The notes below the pieces were generated by a model that worked only from the letters and a program-made list of their open reading frames with translations, had not been told where the DNA came from and ran no database searches. Both the position numbers and the translations under genes were made by a program. A stretch of DNA of 64,000 nt from Peribacillus asahii (GTDB lineage Bacteria; Bacillota; Bacilli; Bacillales; DSM-1321), in NCBI RefSeq assembly GCF_004006295.1, contig NZ_CP026095.1, forward strand, positions 1,970,001 to 2,034,000. Reading direction: 5' to 3'. The stretch's first letter is position 1. Each line of letters opens with the position of its first letter. Shown here piece after piece: positions 36,117 through 44,987 of the stretch.

Positions 36117-38696
36117 ATGCAAAAAAAGCGTAACCTTTCTATTTTAGTTTGCAGCATTGTTCTTGCAATTCTTGCTCACTTGTTTTTTTTACATGAGTGG
36201 ACACAGGATAGATACATGGTTGGGCCTAATGATGGTTTACAACAGATCGTAACTTTTAAAAAGCTCATGTACGAGCAATATACAAGTAAGAACTTTTTTT
36301 ACTCTTATCGATATGGTTTAGGTGGGGGAATATACAGTCAATTAGCTTATTATTTCTCGACTTCGTTTGTTTTTATTCTAACTGTAGCTATCGTTTTCTT
36401 CTTTCAAACTGTTCGTTTAATTGAGGAGCCAGATATTATCTTTTGGGCAAATGCTGCTGTTTTTATAAGTGTATGCCGGTTAGCGCTCATTATTTTTATG
36501 ACGACACAAGTTTTTAGATATATGAAGAGTAATTGGCTAGCTGCATTAACAGGGGCTGCTGTTTATGGCCTATCAATCATATATTTCCGTCATGTAGCTT
36601 ATTGGGAATTTTTTGCGGATGCGATGCTTTGGATTCCGTTGCTTGTCTTTGGCGTAGAAAAAATTGTTCGTGAAGCACGATTCGGATGGTTTACTGTCGC
36701 GGTAGCGATGACGCTTTTTAATAATTTTTACTTTGCTTATATCAATCTAATCTTCATTATGATTTATATCGCCTTTCGATTGGTTATTCGAATAGAGGAT
36801 ACCGAAACAAATAGGTGGAAGCAATTTAAATTATATGTTAGCAGCGGGTTCATCGGTTTTGGGATGAGCGCGATGTCGTTTATACCCGCCGTTTACGGTT
36901 TTTTGAATAATCATCGACCACCATATAACAAACCAATTGGGATTGTTGATTTTACTGATAATATATTATTTACAAGCCCTGTTATTATAGTACCTACCCT
37001 TTTTTTACTTTTTCTTTTTACGTATTCATTATATAAAATTCCGACCTTTCGGTTGTTTGCCTTGATTAGTATTGTTTTTCTTCTTCTTCATTTTAGTCCA
37101 CTCGCGGCGAGTGTATTTAATGGCTTCTCCGCGCCTCAATATCGCTGGGAATACTTGTTGTCATTTACGATGGGGGGAGCAACAGCCACAGGTTTACATC
37201 ATTTATACAAGTTAAGTAAAAAGGAAATTGTGATATCAAGTCTTTGTGTTATCACTACATATTTTGTCTTCTATTTCTCTGACCGGACATTGGGTATCTA
37301 TTCTTTACCATGTATCGTAATGTTAATGGTGATGATTTTAACCCTTATTTTAATCTTTGGTTTCATTTGGAAACGTAACAAGTCATGGCATCTTTTATTG
37401 CAGTTAGGGGTTTTACTAACCCTTATACTAATTGTTAATGTTTGTCAATATGCAATTTCAGTAGTGGGTGACCTTAATCAAGTGTCAAAAAATTATTTAG
37501 TCAGTAATGAGTACAATGGGGAAGAACAACGTAAATTGATTCAGCAAGTTAAAAATAGAGAATCTGATCCATTTTATCGCATTGATTGGAAAGTCAGGTC
37601 CTTGAATAATACACCAATTGTTCAAGATTTTAACGGTCTGAGTGTTTATTCGAGTATCCTAAATAAAGATCTACTCTTTTTGTATTTATATGATTTAAAC
37701 ATTGATACGGGACGGGAAAGTGTAAGTCGTTATGCAACGCTTGGAAATCGGGCTAACTTATATAGCATGTTTCAAGGTAAATATATGATCACAAAAAAAA
37801 ACAAAAAAGCTCATATTCCATATGGATTTAAGAAAATAGAAGAGTCAAAGCACTATGTCCTATATCAGAATACAAATGTATTACCATTCGTGCGCACGAC
37901 AAATCAACTTTTTTCCGAAGTGGATTTGAAGAATTCCTCAGTTCTAGAAAGAGAACATGCCATGTTAGAAGGGGTCATCGTACCAACTGTAAATACAGTG
38001 AACACTCAAATACCTAATGTACCGAGTGTATTGAATGACACTACCATTGAAACGGTTGGTTCCTCATTTAATAACAATAAATTATCTGTCACAAAGACTA
38101 AAGGTGGGCTTGATTTAGTCATCCACCAACCAGGTTTAGATATAAAGGATTATTACGTTAGCTTTCATCTTGAAAGTTTAGCCCCAAATCAAGGATTCAC
38201 TCTTAAAGTCAATGACTATAAAACAACACGCAAGTCCAATCAATCCATCTACAAAACTGGTGTTGATGATTTCACAATTCGCGTTCCAAAATCAAAGAAA
38301 ATTAAAATTCGACTGCCAAAAGGCAATTACATTCTTAAAGATTTGGCGTTATATGAGGAGAATTATCACACATTAGAAACGGCGCAAAAGCAAGATTATA
38401 AAACAGCTCATATTAAGTGGGTTCGGAATAAATTAACAATTACATATAACAACCAAAGCAGTGATCGTTATATGATGTTGCCGATTCCTTTTGAAAAAGG
38501 CTGGGAAGTTATGATTAATAATGAAAAGCAACCATTCGAAAAAGTAAATTATGCTTTTTTGGGATTTCCCATAAAAGACGGGATCAATCATATTACATTA
38601 GTTTACTATCCGCCGTTTTTTAGGATTTCTTTAGTTTTAACAATCGTAAGTACCATACTTGCCCTTTTTATTCTCTCGTATGACTTTAAAAGGTAA
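36117..38696 (+). CDS. YfhO-family membrane glycosyltransferase (GT-C)
   Basis: 859 residues. About twelve to fourteen membrane segments fill the first ~450 residues; an extracellular domain follows (about 470-820) and one last membrane segment closes it. Early loop residues VGPNDGLQQIVTFKKLMYEQ carry the acidic site expected in GT-C enzymes, as in B. subtilis YfhO. YfhO is reported to put GlcNAc on lipoteichoic acid using the lipid carrier made by CsbB and flipped by a GtrA-type protein. The gene follows the flippase by 12 bases. Confidence 0.88.
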   Translation: MQKKRNLSILVCSIVLAILAHLFFLHEWTQDRYMVGPNDGLQQIVTFKKLMYEQYTSKNFFYSYRYGLGGGIYSQLAYYFSTSFVFILTVAIVFFFQTVRLIEEPDIIFWANAAVFISVCRLALIIFMTTQVFRYMKSNWLAALTGAAVYGLSIIYFRHVAYWEFFADAMLWIPLLVFGVEKIVREARFGWFTVAVAMTLFNNFYFAYINLIFIMIYIAFRLVIRIEDTETNRWKQFKLYVSSGFIGFGMSAMSFIPAVYGFLNNHRPPYNKPIGIVDFTDNILFTSPVIIVPTLFLLFLFTYSLYKIPTFRLFALISIVFLLLHFSPLAASVFNGFSAPQYRWEYLLSFTMGGATATGLHHLYKLSKKEIVISSLCVITTYFVFYFSDRTLGIYSLPCIVMLMVMILTLILIFGFIWKRNKSWHLLLQLGVLLTLILIVNVCQYAISVVGDLNQVSKNYLVSNEYNGEEQRKLIQQVKNRESDPFYRIDWKVRSLNNTPIVQDFNGLSVYSSILNKDLLFLYLYDLNIDTGRESVSRYATLGNRANLYSMFQGKYMITKKNKKAHIPYGFKKIEESKHYVLYQNTNVLPFVRTTNQLFSEVDLKNSSVLEREHAMLEGVIVPTVNTVNTQIPNVPSVLNDTTIETVGSSFNNNKLSVTKTKGGLDLVIHQPGLDIKDYYVSFHLESLAPNQGFTLKVNDYKTTRKSNQSIYKTGVDDFTIRVPKSKKIKIRLPKGNYILKDLALYEENYHTLETAQKQDYKTAHIKWVRNKLTITYNNQSSDRYMMLPIPFEKGWEVMINNEKQPFEKVNYAFLGFPIKDGINHITLVYYPPFFRISLVLTIVSTILALFILSYDFKR

Positions 38697-38735
38697 GCAA
38701 CCTATTAGATTAGACGTAAAAAATAGGTTGCTTAC
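38693..38735. terminator. Strong terminator between convergent genes
   Basis: GTAAGCAACCTATT pairs perfectly over 14 bp with AATAGGTTGCTTAC. On the minus strand it is followed by CTTTTAAA. It serves both the YfhO-type gene and the minus-strand protease gene. Confidence 0.85.
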
Positions 38736-38765
38736 CTTATTCACTAAATTTAAAATTTCACCACG

Positions 38766-40211
38766 TTATTCTTTCTCTTTTTCTTTCTCCTCCTTTTGTT
38801 TTTGAAGGGCAATCAAGGCATCTTGCTCGTCGACTTTCCCATCTCCGTTTAAATCAGGAATGAAATTTTCAGTGGTAGTTGTCGGAGCAGTGTTTGCAAT
38901 TGCCACAGGCTTTGGTTTTAGAACAAAAGTAAACACCATTAACAGGATAATCAGTAATCCAGCTACACCATCGATAATATAGAATATCGTTTTATAGTCG
39001 GACCAGAGAATTTTACTGTCATCGATTTTTTTCTCGGAATTAGCAATGTACTGCTTGACTTCAGAGTGATTTGGGAAGATTCTTTCGACAGCTTCAAACT
39101 TTTCTAATGCATTTTTGTAGTAACCGCCCCAATATAGTGTCAAGCCTTCTTTATAGAGCTGATCTGTACGGCTTCTTGTATTTTTTGCTCCAGCCTGATT
39201 AACAAATTCTTTAACGGTATCGACAGGTACGGCAAAATTGAAGCCTTGAACCTCTTGACCATTCACGGTATCTCCTCTAAATGTTAACAATCCAATAATT
39301 TGACCTTTTTCATTGATTACCGGTCCGCCGCTATTTCCGTGTGTTGCTGCTGCATCTAATTGAATAACGGGACTGCCTTGTTCTGTCTTTTTGGAAGTAG
39401 CGGTAATTTGTCCTGCGTTCATGGAAGATTCTAAAGAGGAATCAGGGGATAACAAATCTGAATCTGCTGCTGCAGGGTACCCAATGACCCAAATATTATT
39501 TTGATCCTCTATGGTTTCTGAATTTCCAAGTGGTAAAGTAGGAAGGTTTTTTCCTTCAATTTTAAGAACGGCTACGTCTTTTCCTTGGTTCACAGGGGCC
39601 CCATAGCTTTTTACTTCACCGTCAAGAATATCTCCACCAGGTAAAATCACCTTTAATACTCGAGTGATTTTCGTGTACTTCGTGTAGCTAAGCATATAAT
39701 TATAGGTCCATTCATAATCCTCTTGGAAGTAGTCAGCAATTCCAGCGACTAATTGTTGGAAGGCTGCGTTAGCGAGATCCTCATCTTCCATCTCAGAGCT
39801 TTCGACAACATGAGCATTGGTCACGACATAGCCATTAGGGCTAATAATGGCACCTGAACCAGATCCACCGATAAGGGTCTGATACTCTATTTCTTGCAGA
39901 TATGCATCAACTAGAGGTCCAGCTTGGGTCAAATAATCATTAAATTGCCATTCAACAATCGCATAGTCGATAATGCGTACGACTGCGGGTTTTGAATATT
40001 CAGACAATTTTTCAGCTTGTTTAATGTTTGACGTGTCAGGCTTGATGCTTAATAAGAAGAACGACGTCACAATCATGGCAATAAGTAAAATACTAATCGG
40101 CACAGTAAAAAGGGCTCTCTTTTTCAGTACAACCACCTCTTGGTATGAGAATAGGAATTTCAAATCACATACAATATATTCATAGACAAAGTCCGATAAA
40201 TTTTGTACCAA
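38766..40211 (-). CDS. HtrA-like serine protease with two membrane anchors and EF-hand-like tail
   Basis: Up to 481 residues. A membrane segment (LFTVPISILLIAMIVTSFFL) leads into an S1C protease domain: His in VVTNAHVVESS, Asp in GKDVAVLKIEG, Ser in THGNSGGPVIN. After it come a TPR-like piece (LYWGGYYKNALEKFEAVERI), a second membrane segment (GVAGLLIILLMVFTFVLK) and a tail DLNGDGKVDEQDALIAL, which fits a calcium loop. No PDZ domain is seen. The start is unclear: the ATG at 40211 has no ribosome site, while AGAGGTGG lies right before a CTG at 40127 that would give MKKRALFTVP. Probably an envelope quality-control or signalling protease. Confidence 0.85.
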   Translation of the reverse strand: MVQNLSDFVYEYIVCDLKFLFSYQEVVVLKKRALFTVPISILLIAMIVTSFFLLSIKPDTSNIKQAEKLSEYSKPAVVRIIDYAIVEWQFNDYLTQAGPLVDAYLQEIEYQTLIGGSGSGAIISPNGYVVTNAHVVESSEMEDEDLANAAFQQLVAGIADYFQEDYEWTYNYMLSYTKYTKITRVLKVILPGGDILDGEVKSYGAPVNQGKDVAVLKIEGKNLPTLPLGNSETIEDQNNIWVIGYPAAADSDLLSPDSSLESSMNAGQITATSKKTEQGSPVIQLDAAATHGNSGGPVINEKGQIIGLLTFRGDTVNGQEVQGFNFAVPVDTVKEFVNQAGAKNTRSRTDQLYKEGLTLYWGGYYKNALEKFEAVERIFPNHSEVKQYIANSEKKIDDSKILWSDYKTIFYIIDGVAGLLIILLMVFTFVLKPKPVAIANTAPTTTTENFIPDLNGDGKVDEQDALIALQKQKEEKEKEKE

Positions 40212-40777
40212 AAAATAAAATAAGCAGTAAGACTCCGCAATTAGTGGGTGTTAAATTCCATTAAAATAAACAGGAAGAAAACGAGCTAAGCAGGGACTAG
40301 TAAGATAAGAAATAGTAACCGAATAGAATAAAAGAAGTTATTGATTATAATTATTTTATGTTAACTAACTATTTTATAAAGGAAAAATTAATGGATCGAA
40401 TGTTTTTCTATATAAACGGAAATCTTTGCAGAATCAAAAATTATATATATATTTCATGATTTATCTCGATAGAATATATAAAATTACTTTAAATCCCTAA
40501 ATATATTAAAAATTATATTTTATTTTTATTAGAAATCTGTATTTGACTCATTTTCTCTCTAATTGTAAGGTAATTCCTTTTTTTTGAAAATATAAAGTGA
40601 TATGATTAACTTATTCCTATCATTTTTGCATCGACGCTAGTAGGAGAGAGAATATATTGGGTGGAAATTAGAAGTGAATCTATCAAGGGCGGCAAATGAA
40701 CATTGAAATGGCCATCCTGACTATACAGTCGATGAAAAGGTGTTCTACATAAAAAAAGACTAATAGGGGGATGGTTC
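40212..40777. other. AT-rich intergenic region between divergent genes
   Basis: 566 bases with very low GC around 40320-40560. It must hold the promoters of the minus-strand protease and of the sigma-54 activator, but I see no convincing -35/-10 pair, hairpin or small gene. Confidence 0.5.
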
Positions 40778-42856
40778 ATGAACATGCTTATTAAGGATAT
40801 GGTCATGAAAACGTCAATACGAGTCAAGGAAAACCAATATCTAAAAGAAGTATTAACATATTTTGAACAAACTAACGTCGATAGTTTACCGGTATTTAAT
40901 ATTTGTAATCAATTAATAGGTATTTTAACTAAAGATACTGTAATGATTGGAATTCAGAATCATGAAAATGTAGTGTCAAACTTACACTTGGATCAGGACT
41001 ATATGATTGTTTCAGAGAATGATCATATTCAGGGTATTATAAAAAAACAGAAAAAGTTTTATTTAGTGCAAAACAAATATAAATCTATTATTGGGATTAT
41101 TAGCCACAATGATCTTAACTATATGCATATAAGTATACTAGAGCGACGTTTAAAAGAATTAGAAGCTGTATTTGAACATGCCCATAACGGAATTGTAGCT
41201 ATTGATAAAAATGGTATCATTACTTCATTTAATCCTGCCACGGAAAAGATAAGTGGGGTAAATAGAGAGGGTGCGTTAGGTAGGTTTTTAAATGATGTCT
41301 TTATTCCGAGTGGTATGCTTGAAGTTCTTCGTACTGGAGAACCACAATATGGAACGAAATATCAAGTTGGGAATCGAAAATATATTTCGAATCGAACACC
41401 CATTATAGAAAATGGTGAAGTGACGGGTGTTGTAGCAGTTTTTCAGGATATTTCCGAAATTGAAAAAATTTCAGGAGAGCTGCAATCTGTTCGTGAATTA
41501 AATCAACAATTAGAAGCTATCATAGCTGCTTCATATGATGGGATTGTGATTGCAGATTCAACAGGACAAATCATCAGATACAATCAAGCATTTCTCACAT
41601 TCATTCAAGGTGACACCAATGATAATCTTAATGGGAAGTTTATTTTTGAAGTTTTTCCGTCTTTCAAAATTGAAAATATAAAACAAATGTTAGAAGGGAA
41701 ACAATCTATAGCTTTATTGAAAAAAACTGAAGCCAATGTAACCTTAATTATTACGGTCAATCCTGTTCTTAATAAAAATGAACATATAGACTTTGTTGTG
41801 ATTAATATTCAGAATATTACGAAGTTTATTCAATTGCAAGAAGAAGTTGAAAATAATAGGAGATTAACAGAACGTTATAAAGAAGAATTAGAACAATATC
41901 GAGTAGAACTCAAATCTCGTGCTAATTTTATTGCAGACTCCCCAATCATGAAAAAAGTAGTCCATATTGCTAAAAAGGTATCGGCCTTCGATTCTACGGT
42001 CATGATTTTTGGGGAATCAGGAACGGGAAAAGAAGAGCTTGCAAGGATTATTCAATTAAACAGTGTACGGAGCGAAGGTCCTTTTATTACAATTAATTGT
42101 GGAGCCATACCAGAAACCTTACTTGAATCTGAATTATTCGGTTATGAAGCGGGGGCATTTACAGGTGCGGGAAAGAGTGGAAAGCCTGGTATGTTTGAGC
42201 TAGCTCATAATGGAATAATTTTTTTGGATGAAATTGGGGAATGTCCTCTTTCTATACAGATAAAGCTACTGAGGGTGATTCAAGAAAAAGTAGTAACTCG
42301 CTTGGGTGGTACTAAATCTATTAAGATAGATGTTCGAATCTTGGCAGCTACGCATCGCAATTTGGAGGAACAAGTTAAAAAAGGGGAATTTCGCGAAGAT
42401 TTGTTTTTTCGTTTAAATGTAATTCCTATCACATTACCGCCGCTTCGAGAAAGAACAGAAGATTTACTGCCTTTGATTGAAATGTATTTAAATGAGTTTA
42501 ACCAAACATATGGGATGTCTAAACAGATAGCATCGGATGCCTTTGAAATACTTTTTCGCTATAAGTGGCCAGGAAATATTCGAGAATTACGAAATGCTAT
42601 TGAACGTTCTTTTGTGCTGTCTGAAGGAGAATACATTAATGTAAAAGACTTTAGTTTTTTACAAAGTGAAATGATTGAACAAGATACGGAAATAGATGAT
42701 GAAGAAATTCTTCCGTTAAAGGAAGCAGTTATGAATTTTGAAAATAAGCTCATTAACAGAGCGTTGAAGAAGTATGGAAGCACATATAAAGCTGCTAATA
42801 TTTTAAATGTGGATCAATCAACTATTGTTCGTAAGTTACAGAAAATGAAAACATAA
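40778..42856 (+). CDS. Sigma-54-dependent activator with CBS and PAS domains
   Basis: 692 residues. Two CBS-like repeats at the start (~1-115), a PAS domain at ~125-225 (AVFEHAHNGIVAIDKNG), a second at ~245-345 (AIIAASYDGIVIADSTG), then the AAA+ domain with Walker A GESGTGKEE, the sigma-54 contact loop GAFTGA, and FLDEIGECPLSIQIKLLRV. A Fis-type helix-turn-helix closes the protein (TYKAANILNVDQSTIVRKLQ). It opens sigma-54 promoters; one lies 430 bases downstream. Such PAS/CBS activators usually sense a small metabolite. GGGGGATGG precedes the ATG. Confidence 0.93.
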   Translation: MNMLIKDMVMKTSIRVKENQYLKEVLTYFEQTNVDSLPVFNICNQLIGILTKDTVMIGIQNHENVVSNLHLDQDYMIVSENDHIQGIIKKQKKFYLVQNKYKSIIGIISHNDLNYMHISILERRLKELEAVFEHAHNGIVAIDKNGIITSFNPATEKISGVNREGALGRFLNDVFIPSGMLEVLRTGEPQYGTKYQVGNRKYISNRTPIIENGEVTGVVAVFQDISEIEKISGELQSVRELNQQLEAIIAASYDGIVIADSTGQIIRYNQAFLTFIQGDTNDNLNGKFIFEVFPSFKIENIKQMLEGKQSIALLKKTEANVTLIITVNPVLNKNEHIDFVVINIQNITKFIQLQEEVENNRRLTERYKEELEQYRVELKSRANFIADSPIMKKVVHIAKKVSAFDSTVMIFGESGTGKEELARIIQLNSVRSEGPFITINCGAIPETLLESELFGYEAGAFTGAGKSGKPGMFELAHNGIIFLDEIGECPLSIQIKLLRVIQEKVVTRLGGTKSIKIDVRILAATHRNLEEQVKKGEFREDLFFRLNVIPITLPPLRERTEDLLPLIEMYLNEFNQTYGMSKQIASDAFEILFRYKWPGNIRELRNAIERSFVLSEGEYINVKDFSFLQSEMIEQDTEIDDEEILPLKEAVMNFENKLINRALKKYGSTYKAANILNVDQSTIVRKLQKMKT

Positions 42857-43000
42857 ACAAAATCAGAAGGAATAAGGAGTAACAAAACAGCCTACAAAAA
42901 TATGAATGAAGCCGTTCAAACTAGCTATTCATATAATCGGAAAATTTCTAATAGGATTTTTGATAGAATTTGAATTAAAAAGACAATGAATAAATGGAGG

Positions 43001-43048
43001 AAAGGAGCTGTGTCACAAGTCGATTTTTGGCTTGAACACGCTCCTTTT
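43001..43048 (+). terminator. Terminator after the sigma-54 activator gene
   Basis: AAAGGAGC and GTGT pair with ACAC and GCTCCTTTT; the stem goes on with CAAG/CTTG. The loop holds ATTTTTGG. Confidence 0.75.
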
Positions 43049-43054
43049 GAATAA

Positions 43055-43086
43055 CAGGAATGTTGATAACCAGCATTCCTGATTTT
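43055..43086 (+). terminator. Second hairpin after the sigma-54 activator gene
   Basis: CAGGAATG pairs with GCATTCCTG and is followed by ATTTTTAATTT. It makes a double stop before the sigma-54 promoter region. Confidence 0.65.
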
Positions 43087-43288
43087 TAATTTCCAGAGAA
43101 TTTCTCCGTTTGTGGCCCTCTTATATATCTTTTGATTTTGAAGCTACATGCGGGCAGAGAGAGTAATCTTACTTTCAAGGATAAAAGGAATGATGTATGA
43201 CTAATGTATTATTACATTAGATGATGAAAGCATACATTGTTTTTTAGAGGAAATGTTTGAAAACCTCCGTATATCAAGTGTTGAGAAA

Positions 43289-43304
43289 TGGCATGATTCT
43301 TGCA
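43289..43304 (+). promoter_or_regulatory. Sigma-54 (-24/-12) promoter
   Basis: TGGCATGATTCTTGCA matches the TGGCAC-N5-TTGCA consensus with GG and GC at the right 10-base spacing. It lies 68 bases before the ribosome-site-linked start of the acyl-CoA synthetase gene and just downstream of a sigma-54 activator gene. Confidence 0.88.
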
Positions 43305-43356
43305 AATGATTAAATAAAGACATTAAAAATTCTCAAGAATAAAAGGTGGTGATCAT

Positions 43357-44760
43357 CTGGTTGTTCAAAAAGTATCTAACTTGTCATACTTGCTTACTTC
43401 ACGTTCGATTGCAGTCATAAGTGAAACTTTCAATCCTCATCAGGTTGGGGGAAGAGTATTATTAAACTTACAGAAATCTAAATATCAAGGTAGAGTTTAT
43501 CCTGTTACTTCTGAGTTTGAAGAAATTTTCGGAATGAAAACGTTCCCAAACTTGAGTAGCATACCTGAAGAAGTAATTACAGTAGTTATTACGTTACCTC
43601 CCAAGTCTGTTTTACCTATCCTTGAAGAGTGTGTAGAAAAGAAAGTGAAGTTTATTATGATTCCCAGTACAGATGTTATTGAGAGTGAAGATGAGAAGTT
43701 TGCTTTTGAGCAATTATTGAAAACGTTTACTGAGGAAACGGATATTCGGATTCTAGGTCCGGATTGTTCAGGAGTATTTAATATTGTTAAATCTATTGGT
43801 ATTTCTGGTGTTGCAGATTATGAACCAAACTGGTTACAAAACGGCAAGATTTCACTTATTACGCAGGGGGAAGGGTTAGGGCGAGCCGTTTTAGATGCAA
43901 ACCACTTAGGAATTGGGTTTAATTATTGGATTTCTACGGGGAATGAAGTTGATTTAGAAACAGCTGATTTTATCCAGTATTTTTCCCATGATGTTTCCAC
44001 TCAAGTTATTTTAGTGATAATAGAAAGATTAAAAGACAAATGGAAATTTCAAAAAGCTGCAGAGACAGCAAGAAGGTTCGGAAAGCCTCTTATTGTGCTA
44101 AATATAGGACAGGTAGAAGAGGAGATTTCCACTAAAGAAGAATTAAACAATAATAAGCAAGTTCATTCTGATTTTTTTAAAGAACTGGATATAATCCAGG
44201 TTTATGATCTTGATGAACTTCTTAATGTAAGTTGGTTATTCTATAAATATGGACATCCGCAAGGAAATCGGATTGGTATATTTTCTTACTCTAATGGAGT
44301 ATCAGCATTATTAGCTGAGAAGTGTAGACAAGCTAATCTGCCTGTTCCGGATATTACAGATGAAACGAAATCAATAATTCAAGATTTTTTTCCGAATCTA
44401 GAGACTCCTGCCAATCCAATAAATATGAAAATATATGTCTATCAAGATATGAGTGATGTTAGTGAATGTCTAGAGCAGTTTACGAATGATCCCAATATAG
44501 ATATAGTGTTTGTTCTTTATTCGTATAAATTAGGAATTTATACAGAAATGTTAGTGAGGCACACTATAAAAATGGCACAGCGGGTGAATAAACTCATTAT
44601 TCCATTATGGTTATCTTTATCAGGTGAATTAGAGATAAGTTATGAAATTCTGAAAGAAAGTGGACTTCCATTTTATTCGTCCGCTAATGCTGGTGTCAGT
44701 GCTATCAAACATTTTACAGACTATCATATGAAAATGAGTCGATTAAACACCCTTATGTGA
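43357..44760 (+). CDS. Acyl-CoA synthetase (NDP-forming), CoA-binding and ligase-CoA domains
   Basis: About 467 residues. An N-terminal CoA-binding Rossmann domain (RSIAVISETFNPHQVGGRVL, then GRVYPVTSEFEEIFGMKTFP) is followed by succinyl-CoA-ligase-like domains (GKISLITQGEGLGRAVLDA; STGNEVDLETADFIQYF). It matches the alpha-type half of ADP-forming acyl-CoA synthetases; the ATP-grasp half is not in the window. A TTG at 43381 has no ribosome site, whereas AAAAGGTGGTGATC lies seven bases before an in-frame CTG at 43357, which I prefer. It is driven by the sigma-54 promoter in front. The substrate may be an aromatic or carboxylic acid. Confidence 0.8.
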   Translation: MVVQKVSNLSYLLTSRSIAVISETFNPHQVGGRVLLNLQKSKYQGRVYPVTSEFEEIFGMKTFPNLSSIPEEVITVVITLPPKSVLPILEECVEKKVKFIMIPSTDVIESEDEKFAFEQLLKTFTEETDIRILGPDCSGVFNIVKSIGISGVADYEPNWLQNGKISLITQGEGLGRAVLDANHLGIGFNYWISTGNEVDLETADFIQYFSHDVSTQVILVIIERLKDKWKFQKAAETARRFGKPLIVLNIGQVEEEISTKEELNNNKQVHSDFFKELDIIQVYDLDELLNVSWLFYKYGHPQGNRIGIFSYSNGVSALLAEKCRQANLPVPDITDETKSIIQDFFPNLETPANPINMKIYVYQDMSDVSECLEQFTNDPNIDIVFVLYSYKLGIYTEMLVRHTIKMAQRVNKLIIPLWLSLSGELEISYEILKESGLPFYSSANAGVSAIKHFTDYHMKMSRLNTLM

Positions 44761-44921
44761 AGGATTTAAAAATACCAGGATTCTCAGTTGAATTATCGGA
44801 TATACCATCTAGCGTTCAGCGATATCCGCCGTTGCTTGGAGAACATACTGATGAAGTATTAAATGAACTTGACTACTCTTATACACAAATTAAAGAGTTA
44901 AAGAGAGCGAAGGTATTTTGA
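44730..44921 (+). pseudogene. CaiB/BaiF-type CoA-transferase, 3' remnant
   Basis: In a frame other than that of the acyl-CoA synthetase, whose 3' end it overlaps, the text reads ESIKHPYVKDLKIPGFSVEL, then PSSVQRYPPLLGEHTDEVLN and ends KRAKVF before TGA at 44919. This is the conserved C-terminal end of family III CoA-transferases. No start and no catalytic domain are left. A deletion seems to have joined the synthetase gene to the last 60 codons of a transferase gene. Confidence 0.8.
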
Positions 44922-44987
44922 CTTAGAATGATTCATCAAAAGCAAGCGATTGCATACGTGATACTACGCAATAAAAAAGGGGGACAG

